13,116 nt of DNA from Verrucomicrobiota bacterium. Lineage in GTDB: Bacteria > Verrucomicrobiota > Verrucomicrobiia > Limisphaerales > J093. Below, in pieces: positions 1-7,075 of the stretch (positions are counted from its first letter, which is position 1; each line of letters begins with the position of its first letter). The notes under the pieces are model-generated. The model did not search any database. It saw only the letters and a list, made by a program, of their open reading frames with translations, and had not been told where the DNA came from. The position numbers were made by a program, and so were the translations under genes. Location: contig RFJD01000448.1 of assembly GCA_003695015.1 (NCBI GenBank), positions 1 to 13,116 of the forward strand, given 5' to 3'.

Positions 1-228
1 CGCGAACACCAAGGCCCCCCAGCACACCGGCGGCCACTGAATCCGATGCGACGGCCGCACCCAGAAACGCACGGCCCACAACAACGAAGCCACGGCAACC
101 AGCACTTGGACCACCGCGAAATCCTGCAGCCTAACCGACCCGGTGGCGACCGGCGCGAACACGACAACCGCCAGCACCAGCGCCAGAATGCCCCGCTCCA
201 GCCATTGGTCGATCCGCTCGCGATCCAT
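1..228 (-). CDS. O-antigen ligase/polymerase-like membrane protein, N-terminal fragment
   Basis: Only the first 76 codons are present; the gene continues beyond position 1. The start is the ATG at 228-226 (complement), preceded by GGAG five bases upstream, a good ribosome binding site. The protein begins MDRERIDQWLERGILALVLA. A hydrophobic segment follows at about residues 13-30 and a second at about 38-57, then a short basic loop (VRPSHR) and a WPPVCW motif leading into a third membrane segment. From memory this matches the N-terminus of verrucomicrobial O-antigen-ligase-family (Wzy/WaaL type) proteins, which are polytopic inner-membrane enzymes that join or polymerise surface polysaccharide. 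The catalytic periplasmic loop lies outside the window, so the function is inferred from the N-terminus alone. The gene lies downstream of the response regulator on the same strand, but 300 bp away and with its own ribosome binding site, so it need not share a transcript. Confidence 0.6.
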   Translation of the reverse strand, partial: MDRERIDQWLERGILALVLAVVVFAPVATGSVRLQDFAVVQVLVAVASLLWAVRFWVRPSHRIQWPPVCWGALVFA

Positions 229-528
229 GTCCACTCCAGCTTACCGAGCCCCCCCGGACCGGTCACGTGGAATTGGAAAACCACCGGGCCGGCCAGGGCG
301 GCGGCTGACCCAGCGGCAAGCTTCGTGCCAAGGAAGCGGCGAATCGCGGATCAGGCCAAAAGCGGTGAAGTTTTCCCAGCTCCGAGGCGTGTGGGGGGCG
401 GCGTCGGGCGAAAAGCTGTACCGGGAGCACCTGTCGGATGCCGGTGAAAACGACCCCGGGCATCCGCGCCGGAGCCGCCGCTCCAAGCACCCCATACGGA
501 GCAGGGCAACCGCCCCCCGCCGACCGCA
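229..528. other. Intergenic spacer between the two minus-strand genes
   Basis: This is a 300-bp gap with no credible gene. Several frames are open on both strands, but their products are rich in Arg/Pro/Gly, have no recognisable domain and lack ribosome binding sites. Positions 229-240 carry the ribosome binding site of the leftmost gene. Positions 301-387 are a copy of an interspersed repeat also found at 12100-12202. In the remaining part (388-528) I see no convincing terminator for the response regulator. Confidence 0.6.
301..387 (+). repeat. Interspersed 87-bp repeat, copy A
   Basis: This stretch aligns without gaps to 12100-12186 in the same orientation. I counted 74 identical bases of 87 (about 85%). 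Fully conserved blocks include GGCAAGCTTCGTGCCA, GAATCGCGG, GCCAAAAGCGGTGAAG and GCTCCGAGG. Both copies lie in non-coding spacers, and no single reading frame is obviously preserved, so this behaves as a genomic interspersed element, not a protein remnant. It carries only very short internal complementarity (GGCA/TGCC) and no transposase. Copy A has a single version of the 16-bp end unit that is doubled in copy B. Confidence 0.75.
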
Positions 529-1347
529 CTATCCCTCCAGGTCGGCCCGGGAGACCGTTCTGGCGAAACCTTCAGACGCCGCGCCTGGGTTGGCGGGCTC
601 GCCGATCTCGGACGAAGCCTTGCCGCCGGCGGCGCCCTCCATCGGCGGACAGGCCTTCAGGTCGAGCTTGAAACCGACGCCGCGAACTGTGCGAAGCAAA
701 CCATGGAAGGGCCCCAGCTTGAGGCGAAGGCGGCGGACGTGACTGTCCACGGCGCGCGTGGCGGTGCTGCTGGGACGCAAACGCATCCGGGCCGCCAGCT
801 CCGCCCGACCCAGGACGACGCCGGGTTCCTCGGCGAGCGCCCAAAGCAGCCGGAACTCGCTCAAGGTCACCTCGATTTCGCGCCCCGCGATGGTGACCCG
901 GTACGCCTCCGGATCGATCACGAGCGCGCCCACGCGCAAGGGCGTCGAGGGCAGCGAAGAGACGGACCGGGTCTGACACAGGCGTTCGAGCCGGATGAGC
1001 AGCTCCGTCGGCAGACAGTCCCAAGGCAGGTAATCCGACGCCCCGGCCTGCAAAGCGGCCACTCGCTCCCTGGGCGTGGAGTGGGGGGCGAGAAAGATCA
1101 CCGGCAGAGGGCGATAACGGGGAGTGGCCTTGAGCCAGCGGCAGAGACGCAGGCCCGGGTGGTCGGGGAGTTCGGGCACGATCAGCAGACAGACCGCCTG
1201 ATTCTCGCCCAACCAAGCGGCGGCCTCGCGCGCCGTGCGTACCCAGCTCAGGCCAAAGCCGAGGGATCTTATGGCGCGCCGAATCCGTTCCGGCGGTCTC
1301 TGCAGCCCGACGACCAAAACCTGCCGGCTTTCGGGCGCATCGTGCAT
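529..1347 (-). CDS. OmpR-family winged-helix regulator with a degenerate receiver domain
   Basis: This is a 272-residue transcription regulator. The ATG at 1347 is chosen because the receiver fold starts about eight residues later (VLVV at 10-13); the frame stays open further upstream, but the residues encoded there look non-coding. Residues about 9-125 have the receiver pattern, including LPDHPGL (60-66) and LQAGASDYL (99-107). Residues about 137-230 are a complete OmpR/PhoB winged-helix DNA-binding domain: the TLSEFRLLWAL stretch at 161-171, the recognition-helix region AVDSHVRRLRLKLG (199-212) and the wing RTVRGVGFKL (219-228). The normal acidic pair after beta-1 is replaced by Gly14-Leu15, the phospho-acceptor Asp by about Val57, and the conserved Lys by Trp109. 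Phosphorylation by a histidine kinase is therefore unlikely. No kinase gene is adjacent. A low-complexity tail of about 40 residues follows the wing. It is transcribed divergently from the TonB operon and may regulate it (inference). Confidence 0.9.
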   Translation of the reverse strand: MHDAPESRQVLVVGLQRPPERIRRAIRSLGFGLSWVRTAREAAAWLGENQAVCLLIVPELPDHPGLRLCRWLKATPRYRPLPVIFLAPHSTPRERVAALQAGASDYLPWDCLPTELLIRLERLCQTRSVSSLPSTPLRVGALVIDPEAYRVTIAGREIEVTLSEFRLLWALAEEPGVVLGRAELAARMRLRPSSTATRAVDSHVRRLRLKLGPFHGLLRTVRGVGFKLDLKACPPMEGAAGGKASSEIGEPANPGAASEGFARTVSRADLEG

Positions 1348-1521
1348 GTCCTGAAACCGTATGCCATGCCTTTGTGACGCTTTGGTGGATGGGGCGTGAC
1401 GATGTCGTTGAAACAAGCCCCTTCCCGCCCGGCCGACAGCCCCGCCCGCCAGGCCGAGTTCACTCACACGTAACCGGAACTCCATCCGCCCGTCACCTGC
1501 GCGCGCTATCCATGGCCGCGT
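1348..1521. promoter_or_regulatory. Divergent regulatory region between regulator and TonB operon
   Basis: This 174-bp region separates the starts of two divergent genes, so it should contain both promoters. I could not pick out a confident -35/-10 pair on either strand. The hexamer GTGACG occurs at 1374-1379 and 1396-1401, exactly 22 bp apart (two helical turns), and its inverse CGTCAC occurs at 1491-1496. OmpR-type regulators often bind direct repeats on one face of the helix, so the first two are candidate operator half-sites. The hexamer is also common in the surrounding GC-rich coding DNA, so support is weak. Neither divergent gene has a clear Shine-Dalgarno sequence. Confidence 0.4.
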
Positions 1522-2316
1522 ATGACGCGAGTCAAACCGTGGAGCACGTGGATGGTCCTTTCAGGGCTGCTGCTGCAGTGGCCCGGGGGCCTCCGTGCGG
1601 GCGAAGTGACGGAAGCCGAGCAATACCTTCGCCAATGGGTGCAAACGAAGCAGTTGATCTCCCGGACCCGAACCGACTGGGAGGCCGAGCGGGAAACGCT
1701 GCAGCAGACCTTGGCCATGTTGCAAAGCGAGCGGGAAGCCCTCGAGAGCGAGCGCGCGAAGGTGGGGCAGGACCGGACACAGTTGGCTGAAGAACGCCGG
1801 CGCGTGGAGGAAAAGACGGCGGACTTGCAGGCGGCTCTGGATCTCTTGGGACGACAACTCGGCCCCATCGAAGACCGTCTGCGGCAACTCACTCCCACGC
1901 TGCCCGAGCCCTTGCGCCGGAGCGTGGAGCCGTTGCTGGCGCGGCTCGGGCAAAAGAATGCCGCGGCAAGTCCCAAGGGCGGAACGGCCGAGGCTTTTTC
2001 GCCGATCCAGCGCCTGCAGGCGGTGGTCACCCTGCTCAACGAGATCGAGAAGTTCAACGCCACCGTCACCCTGAACTCCGAACTGCGCCCCGGGCCGGAA
2101 GGCGGCCAGATCAAGGTGCAGGTCCTGTATTTCGGGCTGGGTCGGGCGTGGTACGTCGGTGCCTCCGGACAAGTCGCCGGGGTCGGCACGCCGGGCAAGG
2201 AGGGGTGGCAATGGGAGAGCCGTCCCGAACTGGCCGCGTCCATCCGCCAACTCATCGCCATTTATGAAGAAAAACAGCCGGCGGTTCTCGTTGCCCTGCC
2301 GGTGGTCATCCGATGA
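1522..2316 (+). CDS. DUF3450 family periplasmic coiled-coil protein of the TonB2 cluster
   Basis: This is a 264-residue exported protein. Residues 1-26 form a signal peptide (basic start, hydrophobic WMVLSGLLL, cleavage near LRA-GE). Residues about 30-125 are a long charged coiled coil, with repeated LxxE/ExxL spacing and many Glu, Arg and Gln. A globular part at about 160-264 contains NEIEKFN (173-179), VLYFGLGRAWYV (201-212) and GWQWE (228-232), which I recognise as the hallmark of DUF3450. Members of this family are regularly encoded first in operons with TtpC, ExbB, ExbD and TonB; their biochemical role is not established. The coiled coil suggests it partners the similar periplasmic part of the next gene product. 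Its stop codon overlaps the next start in an ATGA junction. The ATG at 1522 is chosen because it gives a clean signal peptide, although no clear ribosome binding site precedes it. Confidence 0.85.
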   Translation: MTRVKPWSTWMVLSGLLLQWPGGLRAGEVTEAEQYLRQWVQTKQLISRTRTDWEAERETLQQTLAMLQSEREALESERAKVGQDRTQLAEERRRVEEKTADLQAALDLLGRQLGPIEDRLRQLTPTLPEPLRRSVEPLLARLGQKNAAASPKGGTAEAFSPIQRLQAVVTLLNEIEKFNATVTLNSELRPGPEGGQIKVQVLYFGLGRAWYVGASGQVAGVGTPGKEGWQWESRPELAASIRQLIAIYEEKQPAVLVALPVVIR

Positions 2317-3773
2317 AAGCGCCGTTGTTCCCATCCATGGCCAGGTCCGGGCTCGTCGTGGGAATGGTTGCCGGCGCGGTGCTGGCCGGCATGGCAGCCG
2401 ACCCGTCACAGGTCGCCGTGCAGGCCCGAACCGACCTGCAAGGCGCCCTCGAGGAACTCGCGACCTTGCGGCGGCAGATCGAGGAGGAACGCCTTCCCTT
2501 GGCGCGCCGGCTTCACGAGATCGAGGATCAAGTGGCCGCGGCGCGCAAGGACGTGGATCGCCTCCACCGCACGGCCGACAACGAGCTGGTTGAACTCAAC
2601 GTGCTCAGGGCCAAGGCCCAGTCGCTCAGCAACCGGGTCGCCAGCGTCGAAGGGTTGTTGGCCGCCTATCGCGACGCCTTCAACACCCGGCTGCATGTGA
2701 GCGAGGCGCCTCTTTACGAGGCGGCGGTGGCGCGGGCCGGCGTGGCCCAGGCGGCTGCCGGCATGGAGCCGGCGGGCCGGTTGGAGGCCCAGTTGAAACT
2801 GCTGAACGTGGGGCTGGATCGGATCGAGCGCCTGCTGGGAGGGGATCGCTTCGAGGGAGAAGCCTTGAATCCGGCCGGCCGGCTCGAGGCGGGCACTTTC
2901 ATTCTGCTGGGACCGCTCGCCTGGTTCGCGGGCGAGGGCGAAGGCGCGGCGGGCGTCGCCCAACTGCAACTGAACTCCCCGGCCCCGGAAATCGTCCCGG
3001 TGCCCGCAGCGCTGGCCGCAGGCATCCGGCAGGTGGCCCGCCAGGGCGAGGGCGCGTTGCCGCTCGATGCCTCGATGGGCAACGCCCTGAAGATCCAGGC
3101 CACGCATGATCCGCTTTGGGTTCACATCCGCAAAGGTGGTCCGGTGATGGCGCCGATCCTCCTGCTGGGGTTCAGCGCCCTGGTGATTTTCGCGATCAAG
3201 TGGGTCCAGGTCAGCCGGGTCAAAACCGTGTCGCCCGGCGAGCTGGAGGCGATTCTGGCCGACCTCGAGAAGGGGGACGATCGGCAGGCCGCCGCCAGGG
3301 CGCGCTCCGTGCCGGGACCGGTGGGGCGGATGCTGGAGGCGGCCATTCCCCATGCGCGGCAACCCAAGGAGTACATCGAGGAGGTCATGTACGAAAAGAT
3401 GCTGGGCATCCGGGCCCACATGGAGCGGTTGCTGCCATTCCTCGCTCTGGCTGCGGCGGCGGCGCCGTTGTTGGGACTGCTCGGCACGGTCACGGGCATG
3501 ATCAACACCTTCAACATGATCACCGTCTTTGGGACGGGCGACCCCAAGACGCTGGCCGGCGGCATTTCCGAGGCCTTGATCACCACCGAGTTTGGTCTGG
3601 TGGTGGCGATTCCTTCCCTGCTCCTGCACGCCGTGTTGTCGCGGAAGGTCAAGGGCCTTTTGGGGGCGATGGAGCAGTTGACCGTCGCTTTCATCAACGG
3701 CCTGCCGGAGCCGTCCAACGGCCCGGCCCGAGACGCTTTCGATTCAACTCAACCGGTACCGAACCATGCTTGA
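2313..3773 (+). CDS. ttpC: TtpC-like energy transducer: periplasmic coiled coil fused to MotA/TolQ/ExbB channel domain
   Basis: This is a 486-residue protein, about twice the length of a classical ExbB. Residues 1-29 look like a signal peptide ending near GMAA-DP. Residues about 38-118 are a heptad-rich coiled coil in the periplasm. A small domain at about 150-260 includes FILLGPLAWFAGEG (196-209). Membrane segments follow at about 277-298, 372-397 and 421-445. The last two carry the channel signature, with PLLGLLGTVTGMINTF at 385-400 and EALITTEFGLVVAIP at 420-434. This layout matches TtpC, which Vibrio species require alongside TonB2, ExbB2 and ExbD2 for iron-siderophore uptake (known for that family; the substrate here is unknown). 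The start forms an ATGA overlap with the DUF3450 gene and the end overlaps exbB by 8 bp, which implies translational coupling. Confidence 0.88.
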   Translation: MKAPLFPSMARSGLVVGMVAGAVLAGMAADPSQVAVQARTDLQGALEELATLRRQIEEERLPLARRLHEIEDQVAAARKDVDRLHRTADNELVELNVLRAKAQSLSNRVASVEGLLAAYRDAFNTRLHVSEAPLYEAAVARAGVAQAAAGMEPAGRLEAQLKLLNVGLDRIERLLGGDRFEGEALNPAGRLEAGTFILLGPLAWFAGEGEGAAGVAQLQLNSPAPEIVPVPAALAAGIRQVARQGEGALPLDASMGNALKIQATHDPLWVHIRKGGPVMAPILLLGFSALVIFAIKWVQVSRVKTVSPGELEAILADLEKGDDRQAAARARSVPGPVGRMLEAAIPHARQPKEYIEEVMYEKMLGIRAHMERLLPFLALAAAAAPLLGLLGTVTGMINTFNMITVFGTGDPKTLAGGISEALITTEFGLVVAIPSLLLHAVLSRKVKGLLGAMEQLTVAFINGLPEPSNGPARDAFDSTQPVPNHA

Positions 3774-4437
3774 ACAAGTTCTGACCATCTGGGCCAAGGG
3801 CGGCTGGGTGATGTGGCCGCTGTTGGCGGTCGCGCTATGGATGTCGTGGGTGGGGCTGCGTCTGTGGTTCTGGCTGCGGCGCGCGCCGGATCGGCTTGGC
3901 TCCGACGCGAACTGGCGCCGGTGGATCGAGCGTCCGGAACGGGCCGCCCCGGCGGCGCGGCCGATCCTCGCCTACCTGAGCCAGGGAGATTCCCATCCGC
4001 GGCGATTGAGTCTCCGGGTCACGGAGGTTGCCTCCGGGGTGTTGCCGGTGGTCGATCGCCAACTGGCGATGCTCAGCACCGCGGTGGCCGCCGCGCCGTT
4101 GGTGGGGCTGTTGGGCACCGTCTTCGGCATGTTGGTCACCTTTCAGGCGCTGGCGCTCGGGGGTGGCGGCGGGCAGGTCGCCGAAGCGATGGCCGCCGGC
4201 ATCTCTCAGGCGCTTTTCCCGCCCGAAGTGGGGTTGTGCATCGCCCTGCCGGGGTTGGTGCTCGTGAACCTCGCCCGCCGCCGCCGCCAGGAGATCGAGG
4301 CCTTTTTCGCGCAGCTCGAAAGCCTGATGGTCCAACGCAGCCTCCACGGCGGCCGCCGGGCCGCGGTTCAGCCCCCGACGGCAGACCTGGAGGCAGCCGC
4401 CATGCCCCGCCTTGAAACCACCCCTGCGCTCGCATGA
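3766..4437 (+). CDS. exbB: ExbB-type proton channel subunit
   Basis: This is a 223-residue inner-membrane protein of the MotA/TolQ/ExbB family. It has three hydrophobic segments: about 13-36 (GGWVMWPLLAVALWMSWVGL), about 102-126 containing APLVGLLGTVFGMLVTF (110-126), and about 149-169. The second contains the family signature GTVFG, with the threonine that lines the proton path in E. coli ExbB. In the third, most relatives have ALxTTxxGL, but here the sequence is ALFPPEVGLCIALPG, so both threonines are replaced by proline. The bases at 4217-4222 (CCGCCC) leave no doubt within this sequence. The neighbouring TtpC-like channel keeps TT. The gene starts inside the end of ttpC (8-bp overlap) and ends in an ATGA overlap with exbD. 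It should form the motor with ExbD and power TonB. Confidence 0.9.
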   Translation: MLEQVLTIWAKGGWVMWPLLAVALWMSWVGLRLWFWLRRAPDRLGSDANWRRWIERPERAAPAARPILAYLSQGDSHPRRLSLRVTEVASGVLPVVDRQLAMLSTAVAAAPLVGLLGTVFGMLVTFQALALGGGGGQVAEAMAAGISQALFPPEVGLCIALPGLVLVNLARRRRQEIEAFFAQLESLMVQRSLHGGRRAAVQPPTADLEAAAMPRLETTPALA

Positions 4438-4844
4438 GGTATCGGCGCACCATCGTCGAGTCCGACGAACTCACCGAGATCAACGTCTCCCCGTTGATCG
4501 ACATGGTGTTCATCCTGCTGATCTTCTTCATCGTCACGACGGTGTTCGTCGATGAAACGGGCACCGAGGTGGACAAGCCGCAGGCCGTGTCCGCCCAGGC
4601 ACTGGAGAAAAACAGCATCCTCATCGCGATCACCGCCAAGGGGCAGGTGGTGTACGGCGGCAAAGAGATCGGCATCGGGGGCGTGCGGCCGTTGGTCAGC
4701 CGCCTGTGTCGGGAGGAACCGCTGCCCGTGATCCTGGAGGTGGATCAAAAAGCCAATGCCGGCGTGTTGGTGCGGGTGATCGACGAGGCCAAGCTGGGCA
4801 AGGCCAAAAGCGTCAGCATCGCCGCCGATCCGGCTTCTCCTTGA
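4434..4844 (+). CDS. exbD: ExbD-type periplasmic-anchored motor subunit
   Basis: This is a 136-residue protein of usual ExbD/TolR length. A short cytoplasmic N-terminus ends in EINVSPLIDMVFILLIFFIV (15-34), the family hallmark. Asp23 inside the single membrane helix corresponds to the essential proton-carrying aspartate (D25 in E. coli ExbD). The periplasmic domain at about 45-130 has the usual pattern: SILIAITAKGQVVYGGKEIG at 61-80, then PVILEVDQKANAGVLVRVID at 98-117. It works with ExbB and TtpC to couple proton flow to TonB. Its start overlaps the exbB stop (ATGA). TonB follows after an 18-bp gap. Confidence 0.93.
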   Translation: MRYRRTIVESDELTEINVSPLIDMVFILLIFFIVTTVFVDETGTEVDKPQAVSAQALEKNSILIAITAKGQVVYGGKEIGIGGVRPLVSRLCREEPLPVILEVDQKANAGVLVRVIDEAKLGKAKSVSIAADPASP

Positions 4845-4862
4845 GCGGTCTTCCGGTGTTCC

Positions 4863-5525
4863 ATGGCGCGCGTCTTCCATCCCCCTCCGCCGCCGCGAGG
4901 CGATCTGCCTTTCGTTGGGTTGGGGGCGATTCTCCTGACTCTGGCCGTTTTTCTGGTGCTGCCCTTGACGCAGATGGTCTCCAGCCGGGTCCAACGGCTG
5001 CGGATGGTGACCCGGGTGGAAACCACCCGGATCGAGCCCGAGTCCCCCCAGGAGCAAACGCCTCCGCCGCCGCCGGCCGAACCCCCTCCCGAACCACCGC
5101 CGCCGGCGTTGGACGACGCTCCCCCCGCACTGCCGTTGAACATCTCGTTGGACGTGGCGTTGGGAGGCGGGGGCGCTTACGGCGGACTCGGGGCCGGCTT
5201 TTGGGACAACGTCGCAGGGCAAAGCGCGGTGGACGCCTTCGACGTGGTGGACTTGGAAAAGCCGCCCGAGCTGCTTTCCGTCGTGCCCCCGAACTACCCT
5301 CCCGCGCTTCGCAAAGCCGGAATCGAGGGGCGCGTGGTGGTGGTCTTCGTGCTGGACGAAGAAGGACGGGTTCAGGACCCGCGCATCGAAAGCTCGACCC
5401 GGCCGGAATTCGAGGCCCCCGCCCTTGAGGCCATCCGCCGCTGGCGCTTCCGCCCCGGCATGAAGGACGGCCGCCCGGTGCGCACGTATCTACGTCAACC
5501 CATTCGTTTTGCCATACCCCGATGA
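4863..5525 (+). CDS. tonB: TonB family energy transducer
   Basis: This is a 220-residue protein with classical TonB architecture. A short proline-rich cytoplasmic start precedes one membrane helix at about 16-38. A Pro/Glu-rich spacer follows at about 58-90 (QTPPPPPAEPPPEPPPP at 65-81), then a glycine-rich stretch GGGGAYGGLGAGF (101-113). The C-terminal TonB domain at about 132-220 includes NYPPALRKAGIEGRVVV (144-160), LDEEGRV and ALEAIRRWRFRPG (187-199), the last being the strongest TonB signature. The helix has no histidine, whereas E. coli TonB has a functionally important His20 in its SHLS motif. TonB spans the periplasm and pulls on the TonB box of outer-membrane receptors; the receptor encoded from 7076 is its obvious client. 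No strong ribosome binding site is seen before the ATG. The stop overlaps the next start (ATGA). Confidence 0.93.
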   Translation: MARVFHPPPPPRGDLPFVGLGAILLTLAVFLVLPLTQMVSSRVQRLRMVTRVETTRIEPESPQEQTPPPPPAEPPPEPPPPALDDAPPALPLNISLDVALGGGGAYGGLGAGFWDNVAGQSAVDAFDVVDLEKPPELLSVVPPNYPPALRKAGIEGRVVVVFVLDEEGRVQDPRIESSTRPEFEAPALEAIRRWRFRPGMKDGRPVRTYLRQPIRFAIPR

Positions 5526-7033
5526 AAAACCCACACGACCCAAGTCACGGCTGCCCGATCGCGTTGGCTTCCACGGCAAGGGGCCGATGGCCCGGCCCAC
5601 AGCGCCTGCTGTTGGGCTTCGTGCTTCTGGCAGGCACGCCGACGGTGTGGGCCGCGCCCGCCGCTCGTTCGGCGCCCGCTGCGCAACCCCATCCGCGGCC
5701 TTCGGCTCAACCGTTTGCCCCGTTGCCCGAAGGCGACCCGCTGGCGGCGCTCTGGAACGATCCGCATTTCCAACGCCGGCTCTTGGGCGACTTCGCCTTT
5801 CGCCCGTCCACCGAGCCCGCCTTGACTGTGGAAGAACAGCGCCGCTGGCGGGAGGAGGTGGTTCCGTTGCTGCGGGACAATCCCACCAACGCCATTCCCG
5901 CCCTGCGGAAAGCCATCCGGCCCGACGGTTCGGCGGTTTTCGATTTCACCCTCGGCGTTATTTATTTCCAACAGGGCGACCTGACGAACGCCATCACCCT
6001 GTTCGAAACGGCGGTGGCCAAGTACCCGGACTACCAGCGCGCATGGAAACAACTGGGCATGGCGCGCGTCCGCTCGGGAGACTATGCGGCCGCGATCGTT
6101 CCGCTGGGGCGGGCGCTGGAGTTGGGCGGCATGGACGCCGGCCTGCTGGGCATGCTCGGGTTCGCCCACCTGAATGCGGGCCGGCCGGTTGCCGCGGCGG
6201 CGGCCCTCCAACAAGCGCTGTTGCTGCGCCCCGACGACTTCAACCTCCAACTGCAACTTCTCCAGGCATGGGTGGCCTCCGCGCAATACGATCCCGCCCT
6301 CCGATTGCTGGGCGAACTCATCGAGCAGCATCCGGAGCGCGCCAATCTTTGGCGGCTCAAGGCTTCGGTTCTGATCCAACGCAACCAGCTCGAGGACGCC
6401 CTGGTGGCGTATGAAATGCTCCGCCGCACCGGGGGCGCCACGGCCGAGGACTTGTTCGCGCTCGGCGACCTCCAGGTGACCACCGGCGCGCCGGAATTGG
6501 CGGTCGCCAGTTACCGGGAGGCCATGGAGCAGGCGCCGGAGCCGGGAGCCGAACGGGCCTTGCGGGCGGCCGAGGTGATGGTGGCCCAGGGTCGGACCGC
6601 GGAAGCCACCGCGCTTGTCCAGGCGGTCCGCGAGCGGGCAGGCCGGTTGCCGCGCGATCTGCAGGGCCGCTTGAATCGTTTGGAAGCCAAGTTGGCGCTG
6701 GCCGCCGGCGATCTCGACCGTGCGCTGCAGCAACTCGAGGCATGGCTCGCCACCGACCCGCTCGACGGTGAAGCCTTGCTGCTGGCCGGCGATGGTTATG
6801 CCCGGAAAGGCGACCGTGAACGGGCCGAGTTTCGCTACCAAGCCGCGGAGCAACTGGACGAGGTGGCTCCCGACGCGCTGGTCAAACACGCCCAGTTGCT
6901 GGTCCGGCATCGCGAATACCGGCGGGCGGCGGAATTGCTGCAACGCGCCCAAAAGCTCAAGCCACGGGAGGCCGTCCAGCGCTATCTCGAACAGGTGCTC
7001 AAACTCGCGGCCGAAAGCGGGGTCTCTTCCTGA
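5522..7033 (+). CDS. Exported tetratricopeptide-repeat protein of the TonB2 cluster
   Basis: This is a 503-residue protein. The N-terminus has a long basic lead, then a signal sequence (LLLGFVLLAGTPTVWA, cleavage before AP at about residue 45) and a Pro/Ala-rich linker to about residue 70. From about 135 to 495 it is built of roughly ten helical TPR-like repeats. Clear examples are LGVIYFQQGDLTNAITLFE at about 143-161, LGMARVRSGDYAAAIVPLGR, and AQLLVRHREYRRAAELLQRA near the end. TPR proteins of this kind close many DUF3450-TtpC-ExbB-ExbD-TonB operons and are thought to be periplasmic scaffolds that interact with the transducer; no enzymatic function is predicted. It overlaps tonB by an ATGA junction, and only 42 bp without a terminator separate it from the receptor gene, so the receptor may be on the same transcript. 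Confidence 0.88.
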   Translation: MKNPHDPSHGCPIALASTARGRWPGPQRLLLGFVLLAGTPTVWAAPAARSAPAAQPHPRPSAQPFAPLPEGDPLAALWNDPHFQRRLLGDFAFRPSTEPALTVEEQRRWREEVVPLLRDNPTNAIPALRKAIRPDGSAVFDFTLGVIYFQQGDLTNAITLFETAVAKYPDYQRAWKQLGMARVRSGDYAAAIVPLGRALELGGMDAGLLGMLGFAHLNAGRPVAAAAALQQALLLRPDDFNLQLQLLQAWVASAQYDPALRLLGELIEQHPERANLWRLKASVLIQRNQLEDALVAYEMLRRTGGATAEDLFALGDLQVTTGAPELAVASYREAMEQAPEPGAERALRAAEVMVAQGRTAEATALVQAVRERAGRLPRDLQGRLNRLEAKLALAAGDLDRALQQLEAWLATDPLDGEALLLAGDGYARKGDRERAEFRYQAAEQLDEVAPDALVKHAQLLVRHREYRRAAELLQRAQKLKPREAVQRYLEQVLKLAAESGVSS

Positions 7034-7075
7034 GGCGACGGGCACGGGAACCCCGGCTTGGTCGAGCTCATCCCC

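Noticed and set aside
301..387. The repeat read as a short conserved peptide (an FTAFG...WHEAC-like reading on the minus strand in both copies)
   Set aside because: More than one frame is open and similar in both copies, as expected from DNA-level identity. No frame shows a preference for silent changes strong enough to claim coding.
1348..1485. Upstream extension of the response regulator to an ATG at 1485
   Set aside because: The extra 46 residues do not resemble any receiver N-terminus and would use up most of the divergent promoter region. The start at 1347 matches the family length.
2406..3629. A minus-strand open frame of about 400 codons antisense to ttpC
   Set aside because: The product is rich in Gln, His and Arg with no domain, while the plus strand encodes the signature ExbB-like channel domain.
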